This document shows positions 35,680 to 46,864 of a stretch of 64,000 nt of DNA, piece by piece. The notes under the pieces are model-generated. The model saw only the letters and a program-made list of their open reading frames with translations. It ran no database searches and had not been told where the DNA came from. The stretch spans positions 16,423,936 through 16,487,935 of the forward strand of contig JAJKFL010000008.1 of NCBI GenBank assembly GCA_021186555.1, read 5' to 3'. Numbering within the stretch: position 1 is the stretch's first letter; each line of letters begins with the position of its first letter. This DNA comes from Reticulitermes speratus. Its lineage: Eukaryota > Arthropoda > Insecta > Blattodea > Rhinotermitidae. Made by a program: the position numbers and the translations under genes.

Positions 35680-36710
35680 ACCCATATCTCTCCATATGAT
35701 GTTATGGCGTTCACAGTTACGACTTTACCAAGTAACTCGATCGCTATGGCGCCGAATGATGATGATGAATAATGAATTGTCCGGCAGTGGAAGGGGGGGG
35801 GAGGTTGTGTCCTGATTTAAAGTAATGTATCTGAATTATGTCTGGAGGGACAGAGGAACACCACATAAAACCCCAGTCACAACAATCGATGCTCCGGTCA
35901 CAGTTCGAACTGGACACCTTTCAAATACAAATTATCATTTCTGCTAGCTTTATAGCTAAAATTTAGGAGGCGCTTTCCCTCCGAGCCCCCTATGCGCAAT
36001 TAGAGCTCAGTATTTCAGTGGAAGAGAAGCACTGACTTTGTAGCCAGTACACACGGATACCCAGTGAGTGATTCGTTGCTTTCGGCAAGGGAAGTCCCTA
36101 CGGCCATTCCATGGATCAGGGTTCTGTGCTCGCTCGACAGTGAGAAGTCAGGCCTCATCTGTTTGCCACCGCAACAGAAGCCGATGGATGTCCCACGGGG
36201 GCTCGCTCTATGTGATCGCTTACTCCGAACAAGGACTCATGCGGTTTGTTCATGCAAAGTGTTGCTGCGCCAAGACTTGGCTCACAAACACGTACCAGCA
36301 GGTCTTCTCTGCTGTTTTTGTGACTTTATAAAACTTGCCAGATTACTTCGTAGTTAATAGCAAATATATTTAACAGGAAAGGAATACATCCCAATCATGT
36401 GTGTAGCGAAATTCACAATGCTTTTTGAATTGTTTAAATAATAAGCATGGAGCGGACATGTTTAAAGTGCCTTTAAGAATGTCGAAGACACAACGTCTGG
36501 TGGCACAATCAAAGACATTTGTCATGATGACAACATCTTTGTTTGGTTACCTGAAGGTGAAAGAACACTTTGGTTACGTTACATAGGCGTAGAAGGGAGA
36601 ATAATATTACAAAGCATGGTAAAGAAGTGGTATGTGAGTGTGTGTGTCTGTGTGTGTACTAGATTTATTTTGTTCAGGGAAGTGTCCATTGTCGGGCTGT
36701 TTTAAACGCG
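35680..36710. other. no recognised gene
   Basis: 36064-36357 is more GC-rich and open in two frames (97 and 87 codons) but shows no motif that I know. A GT run lies at about 36635-36660. Confidence 0.4.
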
Positions 36711-36712
36711 AG

Positions 36713-36906
36713 TTTTTTTCCCCCCCCCCCCCAAGTAATGGAACACCGGTGGAATGAAATTGACAGGGGAAAACTGAAGTACTCGGGGAAAAACCTGTCC
36801 CAGTGCCACTTTGTCCACCACAAATCCCACATGAACTGACCCGGAATCGAAACCGGTCCTCCGCGGTGGGAGGCCGGCGACTAACCGCCTGAGCATTGGC
36901 ACGGCC
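36713..36906 (-). mobile_element. SINE A, short 3' form, minus strand
   Basis: On the minus strand it starts ggccgtgccaatgctcaggc, with a diverged B-box (ccggtttcgattccggg), and runs to ccaccggtgttccattactt. There it stops at a run of G followed by A, so it lacks the acagggttgcac segment of the full copies. Either a shorter SINE variant or internal priming would explain this. Confidence 0.85.
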
Positions 36907-37204
36907 TACAAGGAGTTACAAGTTGTTTATCATCGTAGCACAAAACGTGTATTCGTAAGTGAGCACCAAAAGTAATACGTGGCATCAAAAAAATATGTTT
37001 GAAATATACGCGCACTACGCAGGTCAAAAACTATCACCAGTAATATAAATATTATAATGAAATTTATGAAGGTGAAATTGTATCTGGCGACCAGGGCATA
37101 TACACATGAATACAGACCAAGTGGAGTTCGAGGTCCTTCCATCCATTCCTGATATAGGCACTATTTGCTGGTGAATAGTCAGCTTGAATTCACGGCCGCT
37201 TTGC

Positions 37205-37345
37205 GCCCTGGGGCATCTCTTCGATACTTACTGATATCGGTACAGAAACGACAGCCCGTCTGAACTCTGGGTAGAAGAAGATTCTTTGTCCCCGCGGGTA
37301 ATCGAACCTCCATTGTCTAGTCGATTAGCCATAGTGTAGTCAGTA
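37205..37345 (-). mobile_element. possible SINE B head fragment
   Basis: Read on the minus strand, 37345-37270 gives an A-box-like tacactatggctaatcgact and a B-box-like ggttcgattacccgcgggg followed by acaaagaatc. This is enough for a tRNA-like head but not for a confident family call. Confidence 0.35.
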
Positions 37346-37763
37346 ACTGACTAAGATATTCCGACTATGTAATATTTTAACAATAAGTCAATTCGTTGCA
37401 TTTCTTTGTTATTGACGTGCTGGCACAATAGCCGTAAGGACAACACAGGAACATGAGAAAAACACATGTAATAAAAAACCACAAATGAAAACACAGAAAA
37501 GAGATAATAAGAAAAAATCACATCAGGTAACAAACAGCTTGAATAATATTAGAGTTAGTACAGAATGTTTAAGAGAATTTGTTTCTGAATGTATTGACAG
37601 GTCAGTCCAGTTCAGTTTATTGACAAGCAGGTTTAGCAGCAGATTACTAAACCAGCACATGAATACGTGAATGCACAGATACACAGATACAGCGCCAATA
37701 CACGTCACACAAAAACAAAACTGAAAGAAGGTGAGGTAATTGTGAATGCTAAATCAACACTGT

Positions 37764-37807
37764 AATATAATAATAATAATAATAATTATTATTATTATTA
37801 TTATTAT
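37764..37807. repeat. TAA microsatellite inverting into TTA
   Basis: About seven TAA units pass directly into about seven TTA units, so the whole run is self-complementary. Confidence 0.95.
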
Positions 37808-38499
37808 ACTTTCTTTAAAATTGACAGTAGACACTGCAAGTGGTTTTCCTTTTCTGAAAATCTCAGTTCTCCCACACTGCTTTAAATTTGTATATTAAAG
37901 TTTTGTTCAAATTTACACTTACACCCTTGAGGGTGTAAATAGCTGGAACCGTGAAATGATATGTTTGAAACATGCTTTTGTTTCTTACGGAGCCCAGTAC
38001 TTCCTCTTGGGATTTAGCGTTGGATAATTAGTGTTCTAATTTTGGAACTTGTTACTTGTAACAGATCCCCGCTTTGTTTTTCTTTATCCTTAGCTTGCTT
38101 ACTGTGTTGTGGCTCTTAATGCCGCAGGGTAGAGCTTGATGTTAAAACTGGGGGTGGCTGAGGGTGGTGAAAGTGAAAGGAAAATGAAGACTCTACGCCC
38201 CTTCCCTTTCTACTGCTACCAAAGTTTCGAACCATTCAATATGCATTAACTCTGAGAGCGAAAGAAGGAACTGGAGGAGAGCAAGGAAAATGATTGATCT
38301 AATTCTTCTTCAACCCATACCAGAGCACCGCCTTTCTTCCTTTTCTGCACACTTGTTCCGCCGTAGCAGAATTCACCTTAAAGTCGAAGTTCCATCTGGG
38401 TACCCATTCTGTGACACACAGATGGAGTTTATTTGGTCATGGTATCGAACATTATCAACTACAAAGGCATGGCCAGTGGCCTGTCCCGTCCTCATTACA

Positions 38500-38660
38500 G
38501 GCTCCTATGGTCAGTTGGTGGCCTTTCAACACAAGGTGCTGAACAGAGTAATTGGACGCAAAAGAGAGGAAGTAGCAGGAGAATGGTGAAAATTACGTCG
38601 GTTTGAACTTCGTACTGCACGGTGATGAAGTAAAGGAGAGTGAAAGATCTGGGATATGTA
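38500..38660 (+). mobile_element. RTE-like LINE fragment
   Basis: The frame reads QHKVLNRVIGRKREEVAGEW, stop, KLR, matching KVLRKIFGPKREEVTGEWRKLHN of the RTE-like ends elsewhere in the window, then FELRTAR and stops. Only this segment is recognisable. Confidence 0.55.
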
Positions 38661-38699
38661 ACGCGCTTTGGGAAAGTAAAAATTAACATAAGATTTTTT

Positions 38700-40115
38700 T
38701 TTCCCCCTGAAAATTTGAAGGTAGGCGACTATGCCGAACTAATTGAAGTAGATGGAAGAAAGATATTAAACCGGATTTTGAAGAAATATTATGTGAGGCT
38801 GTGAAATCGATTTAGATTCCTCTGGATAGGACCAGTTTGCAGGATATTGCGTGTGAGACACACTTCCGGTTTCTCGGAATACTGAAAACATATTGACCAT
38901 CTCTGTGGTTATCAGGTTGTCAAGGGCGACTCTGCTCCTATTTATTTATTTATTTATTTATTTATTTTAACTTTCAACGTCCCTTTCCCTCATCGGTAAT
39001 AATTCAAAACTGTGTTCTATCCTTTCAGCAAGCTAAAATTAACTATTTATGAGGTCTGAAATTGGACTGCCCTCAGTATTATTATGCTGTAACTCCTATC
39101 TTTAAGAATTATGCTTATAAAATTCGGAAGTATGTGCTTGAAATGTGTCTCATACTTCCTATGTTTTATGCAGTTGCAGCTATCTATCGTATCCGCGTTT
39201 TAGTGTGTGTGTATGTGTGTGTCCTTCTCTAAATCTGAATTGTTTCACGCTTTATCCATAAATCGTTTTCATTTATATGCAGTTAAGACAATAAGGCAAC
39301 TACAAGTCTTCATTTTGGAGTTGTATTTTTATTGTTTGTTTTAAACTGATCCTAAATAGAAAAAATAACCAATTTGAAGAGCAGATTTTCCACTTACACC
39401 TTTGCAACTGTGTCGTAATAAGAGTCGGCGTGTTTAATTTTAAAAATATTATGCCTACACCATGAAATGCTAATAGTCTGCATAATTTTAATTAAGACTA
39501 AATATGTGGTTTGAAATTCATACATTCTTCATATTTTATTCTTCTTGGACAATAACAACACAAGACCCTTTCAACTTATGCTAACTGCATGCTATGGCTC
39601 TCTCATCCCATTTGATTCATTTACTGACGGTCTGACTTGACTGCATTCGGCACTTAGCTAGTAGTGTGCACTCTGCTGCCGTCCTTTCTTTCCTCTGTAA
39701 CATTGGTTTCATGTAGACTGCTCCTTTCCTAACTTTTATCTCTTCTACGCTGAAGATAAAGGCAGAGAATCCAAAACAGTGGTAACCCCATATCAGACTA
39801 GAGTACCGGTCCCCAGCTGATCATAGTACGAATTATCACCGCCGCGAGAACATCAAACCTCGAACACATTCTTTGTCTTTCTTTCTTTCATTCTCTTCTT
39901 TACTTCCTTCTTACTGTATTACTTCTTTCCCTCTGATTAATGAGAACAGAAAAATAAGACAGGACTTCATGAGATATTCACAGTTCCTCCAGAAGAAAGT
40001 ATCACATTATTTCAAGATAGGTTGCGACCGCTCTGTCCCACCTCCTGCCCAATTTACATTGTGCAATAGTCTTCCCATTCCATGATATACAACGTAAGTT
40101 CTTGACCAAGCGGAT
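38700..40115. other. no recognised gene
   Basis: TTTA microsatellite, and a decayed ctgaagataaaggcagagaa (39750) that recalls family D. Nothing else recognised. Confidence 0.4.
38938..38967. repeat. TTTA microsatellite
   Basis: About seven TTTA units. Confidence 0.95.
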
Positions 40116-40120
40116 AAATA

Positions 40121-40420
40121 GGCCGTGTCATGGCTCAGGCGGTTAGTAACCAGCCTCCCACTGCGGAGGCCCGAGTTCGATCCCGGGTCAATCCATGTGG
40201 GATTTTTGGTGGAAAAAGTGGCACTGGGACAGGTTTTTCCCCGAGTACTTCAGTTTTCCCCTGTCAATTTCATTCCACCGGTGCTCCATTACTTGGAAAA
40301 ATGAAAAAAAAACTGATCATCATTCATCTTCATCTTCATCACAGGGTTGCACAATAAGCCTTAAGGCTCCGGTTCGTCCGTAGCATCTGCTTTGGGGCCC
40401 TTCTCCCCCCCCCTAAAAAG
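40121..40420 (+). mobile_element. SINE A, full length
   Basis: Starts ggccgtgtcatggctcaggc, with a B-box gagttcgatcccgg (40172-40185), then ggcactgggacaggtttttc, gagtacttcagttttcccct, tccaccggtgctccattact and acagggttgcacaataagcc. It ends in a C run and AAAAA. It lines up with the type copy throughout, with an extra CATCTT repeat near 40325. No clear target duplication was found. Confidence 0.88.
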
Positions 40421-40424
40421 GGAC

Positions 40425-41485
40425 AAATGATATCGTAAAGTTATGTGTCTGATTAGTGCACTGAGTGTTTAAAGGCCCGTCCAAAATTAGTAAGAAATCT
40501 TAACCTGTAACACGTGGTGTTGCGTGACGTATGAAATGCTTGCAATAGTGGCGGTCAGTGAATCGTGCATCTTTTAAGGACCTTTTTACACCTCCCCATA
40601 ATTTGTTTCGAATAGAATGAGATTCGAGTATGGTAGAACTACACAATAATTTGAACACTCTAATGTTACACCGTTTTACTCCTATAAAGACCTTTGAAAT
40701 TTCAGCGGGGGAATTTGACAACTCTCATCTCTAGCTGAGGTCCAAAAGACAACTTTTCTGTTGATTCTCTGTTATACAGCATATCATTTGAGGGACACTG
40801 TGAAGTATTGATTTCACTCAGTTTGCACGGTGTAACGCTTCCAGAAAAGTCCCAGACTACAGTACCGACTAAATCATAGGCATTTCTCTTTGCTGTTTAT
40901 TACTGCCATATTCTGGTCCTGTTTTTGCTCTGACCAATGATAACATACATAACGAGAAAATAGTAAGCCTTAAATTTTTAAACATTTATTTATTTATTTA
41001 TTTGAGAATTTATTTTGGTGTTTCAACCCCAAGATTGGTCATCGTCTAAACATAAATCCAGTGTAGAGCCGTCTTTATTTCAGTTCTTCACAAAATACTT
41101 TCCTAACATCGATATTACGTTACCCCTTCTCTCCCCTTCCTCTCACACAAATTGAAGCAAAAAAGTGTAATTATTTTCCCGGATGTTCAGGCAACACAAT
41201 TCTGTATTTATTTATTTTTCCCATCCGAGCTATAGTACTTGTTTACTCTGTCGTAAAACGAGTCTTATTTACTATGCACTTTGCAAATATGAAGCAATAT
41301 TTAACGATCTGTAGTACTAGATCTACTACTAATGCTAGAAGCAGAATCAATAGCGTTTGTCTACGAAGACTGTTAATGTCTGTTGATAGCAGAGTACTTA
41401 CGAATCTTATGTACTGCTGGCAGTACAAGCGATACTTTAACTTACGCTCATTCTCCATCTATTTGTGCTGCTACTACTGCTACTC
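40425..41485. other. no recognised feature
   Basis: Short TTTA runs near 40986. No gene-like signal. Confidence 0.45.
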
Positions 41486-41489
41486 TTTT

Positions 41490-41718
41490 TCGTGGCTCGA
41501 CAGCCTTAGTAGGCCAGGGCCTACTCAATTTTGAGGTTTCGAGATCACACTCAGACACACCACACCTGGTAGGACTCCTCTGGACGAGTGATCAGCCCGA
41601 CGCAGAGACCTCTACCTTACAACACACAACAATCACAAGAGACAGACATCCATGCTTCTGGCAGTTTTCGAACCCGCAATCCCAGCAAGCGAACGGTCGA
41701 AGACACACGCCTTAGACC
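41490..41718 (-). mobile_element. possible fourth tRNA-headed SINE
   Basis: Minus-strand 41718-41650 reads gttggccgcgcggtctaagg (A-box-like) and, about 45 bases later, gcgggttcgaaaactgcc (B-box-like), the spacing of a tRNA head. The sequence to the left, to about 41490, could be its body. No second copy of the body is in the window, so the extent is a guess. Confidence 0.4.
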
Positions 41719-41734
41719 GCGCGGCCAACGGGAT

Positions 41735-41822
41735 CGGCACTACTGTTACTACTACGGCTACTACTACTACTACTGCCAATACTGCTATTATTTTTGTTAT
41801 TATTACAATTAATGCTGCTAAT
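41735..41822. repeat. TAC/TAT-type imperfect microsatellite
   Basis: tactac units with substitutions shading into tattat. Confidence 0.9.
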
Positions 41823-41846
41823 AATTCCACTCCTACTGCCATCTGT

Positions 41847-41965
41847 AGCCGGGATATCATAGTCCGTATAGTGACTAGGCTATGGTTAATTTCAATTCCC
41901 GGCAGAGGACGAGATGTTTCCTTCTCCACAACGTTCAGAACGGTTATTTTAAATTACAAACTCAA
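41847..41965 (+). mobile_element. SINE B head fragment
   Basis: gccgggatatcatagtccgt and atagtgactaggctatgg match the SINE B head. A B-box-like ttcaattcccggcag and gacgagatgtttcc follow, then similarity is lost. A TAC-type microsatellite and another tRNA-like head lie just upstream. Confidence 0.5.
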
Positions 41966-42246
41966 ATCCTGATGCGTTCAACTCTTATGCCCTTCCGTTC
42001 AGACGTCAAATTAATCCAACAAAAGACAAAAGCATACGCGAATTACGCCGACGCTGATTCTTTTTTTTTTCATTTCGGTATTTTCAGACACATTTGTTAA
42101 AGACAGAGAACTTTTGTAAGCAAAGGAAAACGCCCTTTACAATCCACCCTACCCCATGTACAAAACACAAACCCTCTAACACGTCTGGAGTGAAAATGTG
42201 TGTGCTGTTCTGTATATTCTGTTGGGAGAGTTGAACCACCCCAAAC

Positions 42247-42316
42247 CCAACATCCCTAGCAACATCTGCCGATGACACCCCCTGCACTACACATATATGC
42301 TGCAGGGGGATGTTGG
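42247..42316. repeat. stem-loop in an unrecognised GC-richer segment
   Basis: ccccctgca (42278-42286) faces tgcaggggg (42301-42309) across a 14-base loop, and ccaacatcc (42247-42255) faces ggatgttgg (42308-42316). It lies in a segment (42110-42480) richer in C and G than its surroundings, open for 130 codons on the minus strand. I recognise no protein family. Confidence 0.4.
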
Positions 42317-42489
42317 AACACATAGTCACCACTAGGGAAAATAGTGACCACCCTCTGGCAGTGAAAGTATCCCCGCCTGACTCGCTATGCACAGTGCTCT
42401 GGGGGTGTTGAAAATAAGGATAACGGGGTAGGAGAGATAAATCCACGGCAAGGTGTATACAGAGGGTGGGACACAACTACACCCCTATT

Positions 42490-43610
42490 TCAGTTAATTG
42501 GAGGCCCAGTCAAAGCTGTAGCTCTGTTAATTCGGGAAATTTCCACACTGCTTGTTCTGCAGTTAAGCTTAAATATTAAAGAAAAACGATATTGTACAGG
42601 ATGAGTCTGATTAATGCATAAGGGTTTGAAGAAGAATGAGTTCAGGAGAAAATACAGAGAGTAATATGTTCTTCCCGGCCAGAGTCTGTCAGTAGAAACA
42701 TGTGTAAATCTGACAACTTCGAACTCTTTCAACTTTTGTTTTGTTCAGTGATTTCAGTAGTCAAGTTGTGACGCGCAGATGTAGAAATCTTTAAGCGGAT
42801 TTTAATACGGAAAGTTATATTGCAGGAAACTGGATCTCAAAATAAGAAAAAGTACATTTCCATACATATTTTGTAGAAACTTCTTCACAAAAAAACATCA
42901 GAAATCTGGCAAAGACAAAGTACTTGGCAGAACATGTAAGTAGAAACATACATGAAGGAACCCAATACAACGTGTTGTCACACATGAATAAGCAGGTTAC
43001 ACGACCGTGGAAGAAAAAATAAGTAAGGGAAAGCTAATATTTTTTTGCGCAAGTAACTGCCTGTGAAGTAACAAAGGTATTTCTTGAAAGAAAAAAGGCA
43101 AGGCCCTGGTAAAATAACTATTAAATTAATATCCCTTTAGTTTAACAAAGAAGATAATGGGATTATATACTTTATTGAGCAGAATAACTCAAGGCTACAA
43201 ATTAAAAAGGAAAGTTGTCTGTGAGCTGCACACCCAAACATGAAAGCGAATAGATGGGACCCCTCAAGATGAACGCATTTATCAGTCTGACAGTAGACGG
43301 AGATACTCGTATGGTCTCAGCTTCAGACGACGTTACTGATGCACACAACACTTAATTCATTATCGTATTGAACGTCTAGAAATTGCGTAGCTTGAACTGT
43401 CCCTGATTTAAAACTCCACCTTGCTCTTGTTCTCTTAATATCCGTTGTTTCCTCCCCTTGCAATTTACTGCTTACCTTTTCGTAATCCGTCCAGTCCTAA
43501 GTTCGATATCCGTTTCTGATTTATAAATTTATTTATCTCGTGTGTAATCTGTTTACTTGTCTTTCTTATCGCATTTCTTGATTTGTTATTTGTTCTTGTC
43601 TCCTGCATCC
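42490..43610. other. no recognised feature
   Basis: AT-rich, no open frame of note. Confidence 0.45.
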
Positions 43611-43626
43611 TTTCACTCACCAAATA

Positions 43627-44115
43627 GAGCGGCAGGCTTCGCAGGTCCTACATCTCGTCGGAAGGCAGCGGAACACATAGAGAAGATCAAGCAAACTGTC
43701 GATGAGCGACACGCACTCTACGGAGCCAGAACACCACAGAGAAGATTAAAATCGCAGAATAGCTTCCTCGGAACAGTGCAAGTTGAACCACCTGAAGACT
43801 TTCCCCTTACCCAGATTTGCCCTGGTAGCCACCTCCTTGACTTCAATACTTGGAAATCTCTTAACCGCATTAGAACAGGGGTGGCACCAGTAAAAACAAA
43901 TATGGTGAAATGGGGCAAAACAAACTCCGACGACCTGTATTGTGGCTGTGGAGAGGTACAAAATATGGAGCATCTCCTGTCATGCAAGGACTGCCCCAGA
44001 AATGCACCCTCGAGGATTTATGGCTTGCAAATATAAAAGGATTTGACGTAGCCCAATACTGGGCAAAAAATCTTTAATTTAATGGTCCGGACACGATAAA
44101 GAAAGAAAGATGAAG
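43627..44115 (+). mobile_element. 5'-truncated LINE end with zinc-knuckle C-terminus
   Basis: A 489-bp LINE 3' end bounded by a perfect 12-bp duplication, actcaccaaata, at 43615-43626 and 44116-44127. The plus-strand frame reads through LLDFNTWKSLNRIRTGVAPV and WGKTNSDDLYCGCGEVQ to MEHLLSCKDCP. This is the C-x-C-x(n)-H-x(3)-C-type knuckle that ends many Jockey/CR1-group ORF2 proteins. Near 43995 the frame slips by one base; the other frame continues TLEDLWLANIKGF and ends AQYWAKNL and a stop (about 44078), so this copy has one frameshift near its end. The short 3' tail is rich in GAAAG. The reverse-transcriptase core is missing. The family is named by motif only. Confidence 0.82.
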
Positions 44116-44183
44116 ACTCACCAAATAAATTAAACGTCTGCTAACTCTGTTGAGCTTGTCTCTATTTCACGCGGACACTCAAA

Positions 44184-44212
44184 CACAAACACGCACGCAC
44201 ACACACACACAT
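44184..44212. repeat. CA microsatellite
   Basis: acacgcacgcacacacacac, a short AC run just after the LINE end at 43627-44115. Confidence 0.9.
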
Positions 44213-45116
44213 ATAAATATTCCTCCACTTTCTCTGTGTTTTACACACTTCCCTTCCCGATTGTAATTTTTCGTAATCAGTTTCATATTATGAAATGTGT
44301 GATAGGAAATAAACTTACAGAACATTTCGGACATCATACTTTTGATTTTTTTCACGTAATGAAAAAACCTTCCGAAACTCAAGCCCCACCCAAAACCAAA
44401 ACTCTCAAGGGCCACTCTAGAAGCAGGGAGCAATAGGTCAGTGTTGCGGTCAGTTGACTGTATTCCTGCAGGCACCGCTGCAGCTATTTTGTGCGAATCA
44501 ACAAGTTTTCATTCGCAACACAGAAATACATAAAATGTATCATAAGGGCAGGCACAGAAATAATTTATCATTCGCTCCTTGTTGAAACTTGAAGCACCTC
44601 GACCACGGCTCTAACCACCGCCGCCACAAACCAACCGTGCACCGGTTATTCATCTTCTGTGCCGATATATAGTGCTGAGAAATCTAAAACAGTTCCCTGG
44701 TCAGCAAGATCCATTTTGGGCCGATTATGTAAAACCAAAGGTAGGGATTGGAGTACTGTCTTCGTTTTCGCTCTGTGGGAAAACTTTTTCTCGTCTTTCT
44801 TCAGCAGGGTATTGCCAGTAATGCTAAGGTAAGCTGAACGGTCAGCTCACACTCAGACCGTATCGAATACTGTTCACTGCGTAACTATTGTGTTCAAATT
44901 GTCTTTCGACAGCATTGTCTAACGCGAGTTGACGGGCAGTCGAGATGGGGGGGGGGGGGCATTTTAACAGAGAGAAACAAGATTCTGTCGGTAAGCAGGA
45001 GCGGAATTGAACCCTTCATTCGTGATTCACATATTTTTCGGAATTCGAGATCCGTTCTCTGCGCTGTATTGCTTGTAGCCATAACTATATGTTGCATAAA
45101 AAGATAATCCTGCCAT

Positions 45117-45405
45117 TTTTTTTTTCGTTTGTGATGAAGGACCCTCACACCACAGCCTTAAGGCTTTTTGTGCAACCCCAATGATGACGATAGATGGATG
45201 AGCAGTTTTTTACCAAGTTTTTACAATTAATGGAGCACCAGTGGAATGTAATCGACAGGGGAAAACCGACAACTCGGAGAAAAACCTGTCCCAGTGCCAC
45301 TTTGTCCACCACAAATCTCACATGGACTTGACCTGGGATCGAACCCGGGCTTCCGTGGTGAGAGACCGTGGTGAGAGACCGGCGACTAACCGCCTGAGTC
45401 ATGGC
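45117..45405 (-). mobile_element. SINE A, full length, minus strand
   Basis: 289 bp with a perfect 13-bp target duplication, ataatcctgccat (45104-45116 and 45406-45418). In element orientation it has the A-box ctcaggcggttagtcgccgg, the B-box gggttcgatcccagg, cactgggacaggtttttctc and a long A tail. Inside the tRNA part, ccgtggtgagaga occurs twice in tandem (about 45354-45379). The other copies lack this duplication. Confidence 0.9.
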
Positions 45406-45461
45406 ATAATCCTGCCATACATGTGGTGAAAGTTCATAAGGACTAAGTGTACGAGCGGAGA

Positions 45462-45782
45462 GTGGCGAGACAGAAGAGCTTTATGTATCTGCGCTCTGAA
45501 CTGCTAAGGATATAAGTGTGCCTGTGGTAGACAATTGAGGTATGAGTGTGGGGAAATGGTGGAATGATACTGACGTGGGAGACCTCTTGGTAGACCATGG
45601 CTGAGGTGGAAAGACAAAATCAGAAGGGACTCCTTGTTGCTGCTGAATATAAGAGGGTGTAGGAAGTTAGCAGGTGATAGGGATATCTGGACACAAACTG
45701 TTGAAGAAGTCAGAGCCCGATGCGGGCTGTCGCGTCATTGAATAATAATAATAATATAATAATAATAATAATAATAATAAGG
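45462..45782 (+). mobile_element. LINE C-terminal end with TAA-repeat tail
   Basis: The frame around 45570-45740 reads GRPLGRP-like, LRWKDKIRRDSLLL, GCRKLAGDRDIWTQTVEEVR and ARCGLSRH-stop, followed directly by an ATA/TAA microsatellite (45744-45781). A coding end, stop codon and simple-repeat tail is the expected 3' structure of an RTE/CR1-type LINE. Upstream, cgagacagaagagctttatg may be the WAGHV region. It is decayed and the 5' part is missing. Confidence 0.6.
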
Positions 45783-45784
45783 AT

Positions 45785-46845
45785 ATACTTACATGCGAGT
45801 GCCGGAGTACTCAGTAATCTTTCCGAATGATATTTCGTTTACTGCATATTCCACACTGACTGGCGTTGCAATGTGACATCGTGTAGTTCCGTATCAGTAC
45901 CACGAGACAGTAACGTAATAGTCACCGCCTTTATAGCCTCTAATGTAACGACTTTTCCACTTTTTTTGCAATCTGAATATGGTGCCAGCGCTTTGCTTTG
46001 AAACGCCGATTCCTGTCTACGAAATTGCGCGGTATCATATCCCATACCGTCGTGAGAACTCATATGTAACGACTGAGCTTAAATTTGAAATGTCGAAACA
46101 CATAGGTTTAAGATAGACAGTGCTTTGTTCATCATTAGTAAAGAAAAGAACTTAATCCCTGAGTTATAGTCTCAGAAATTCACTTGTAGTGTTTATAAAG
46201 TTGGTATCGGCTGATGACATTAATGCCCACCTCACAGTATAACACAGATATTACCTACCTTAAGCATATGTGACCCGACATGGCAACTTTGTAGTCTTAC
46301 TTGTTACTGATAACATAAAAGAGTAGCACATCCTTGGCCACAATATTTCAGTTATCTGACGTCACATTTCTCAGTGTCAGAAATAATATTTCCTTGCTTT
46401 CCTTGAAGTGTTAATCGCAACGAAAAATAATTTGGATCAAGCTTACCGCACTGTCTTAATAACCTTCGTTCGCATATTTTAAGTACTGCATAATTATTTT
46501 TTTTGCACTAAGCAGTGTCTGAACGAAAATTACAATCTTCTGTTCCAGATTTATTTAAAATAAAGGTAACAGTGTATTTATGGACGCTAGAACAGTAAAT
46601 TCGTCTAGTAAGTATTGGTTTCAACCATCTGTGTATATTTATTTCAATCTTTCTAGTTGTTTCGGACGTAAAACGTGCGAATAAATTGACTGACATGACC
46701 TCCAGAATATAGTTTCACTTTTTGTGTCATTCATTTTGGAATCATGGTCCATTCTGTTTAAGATATCTGGAACATGTGAAGAAAAGAACAAACCGACAAA
46801 GATAGAAATAAAGAAATTGTTTTTAGCAAATTGTTGCATGAGATG
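45785..46845. other. no recognised feature
   Basis: Possible trace of a family D end at 45866-45900 (aatgtgacatcgtgtagttc). Otherwise unrecognised. Confidence 0.4.
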
Positions 46846-46864
46846 TGTAATAATAATAATAATT

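Larger units (their letters stand above)
36910..38490. other. no recognised gene
   Basis: Holds a doubtful SINE head (37205-37345) and the TAA/TTA run. Otherwise unrecognised. Confidence 0.4.

Noticed and set aside
37764-37807. TAA/TTA palindrome as a replication or cruciform site
   Set aside because: Two adjoining microsatellites explain it.
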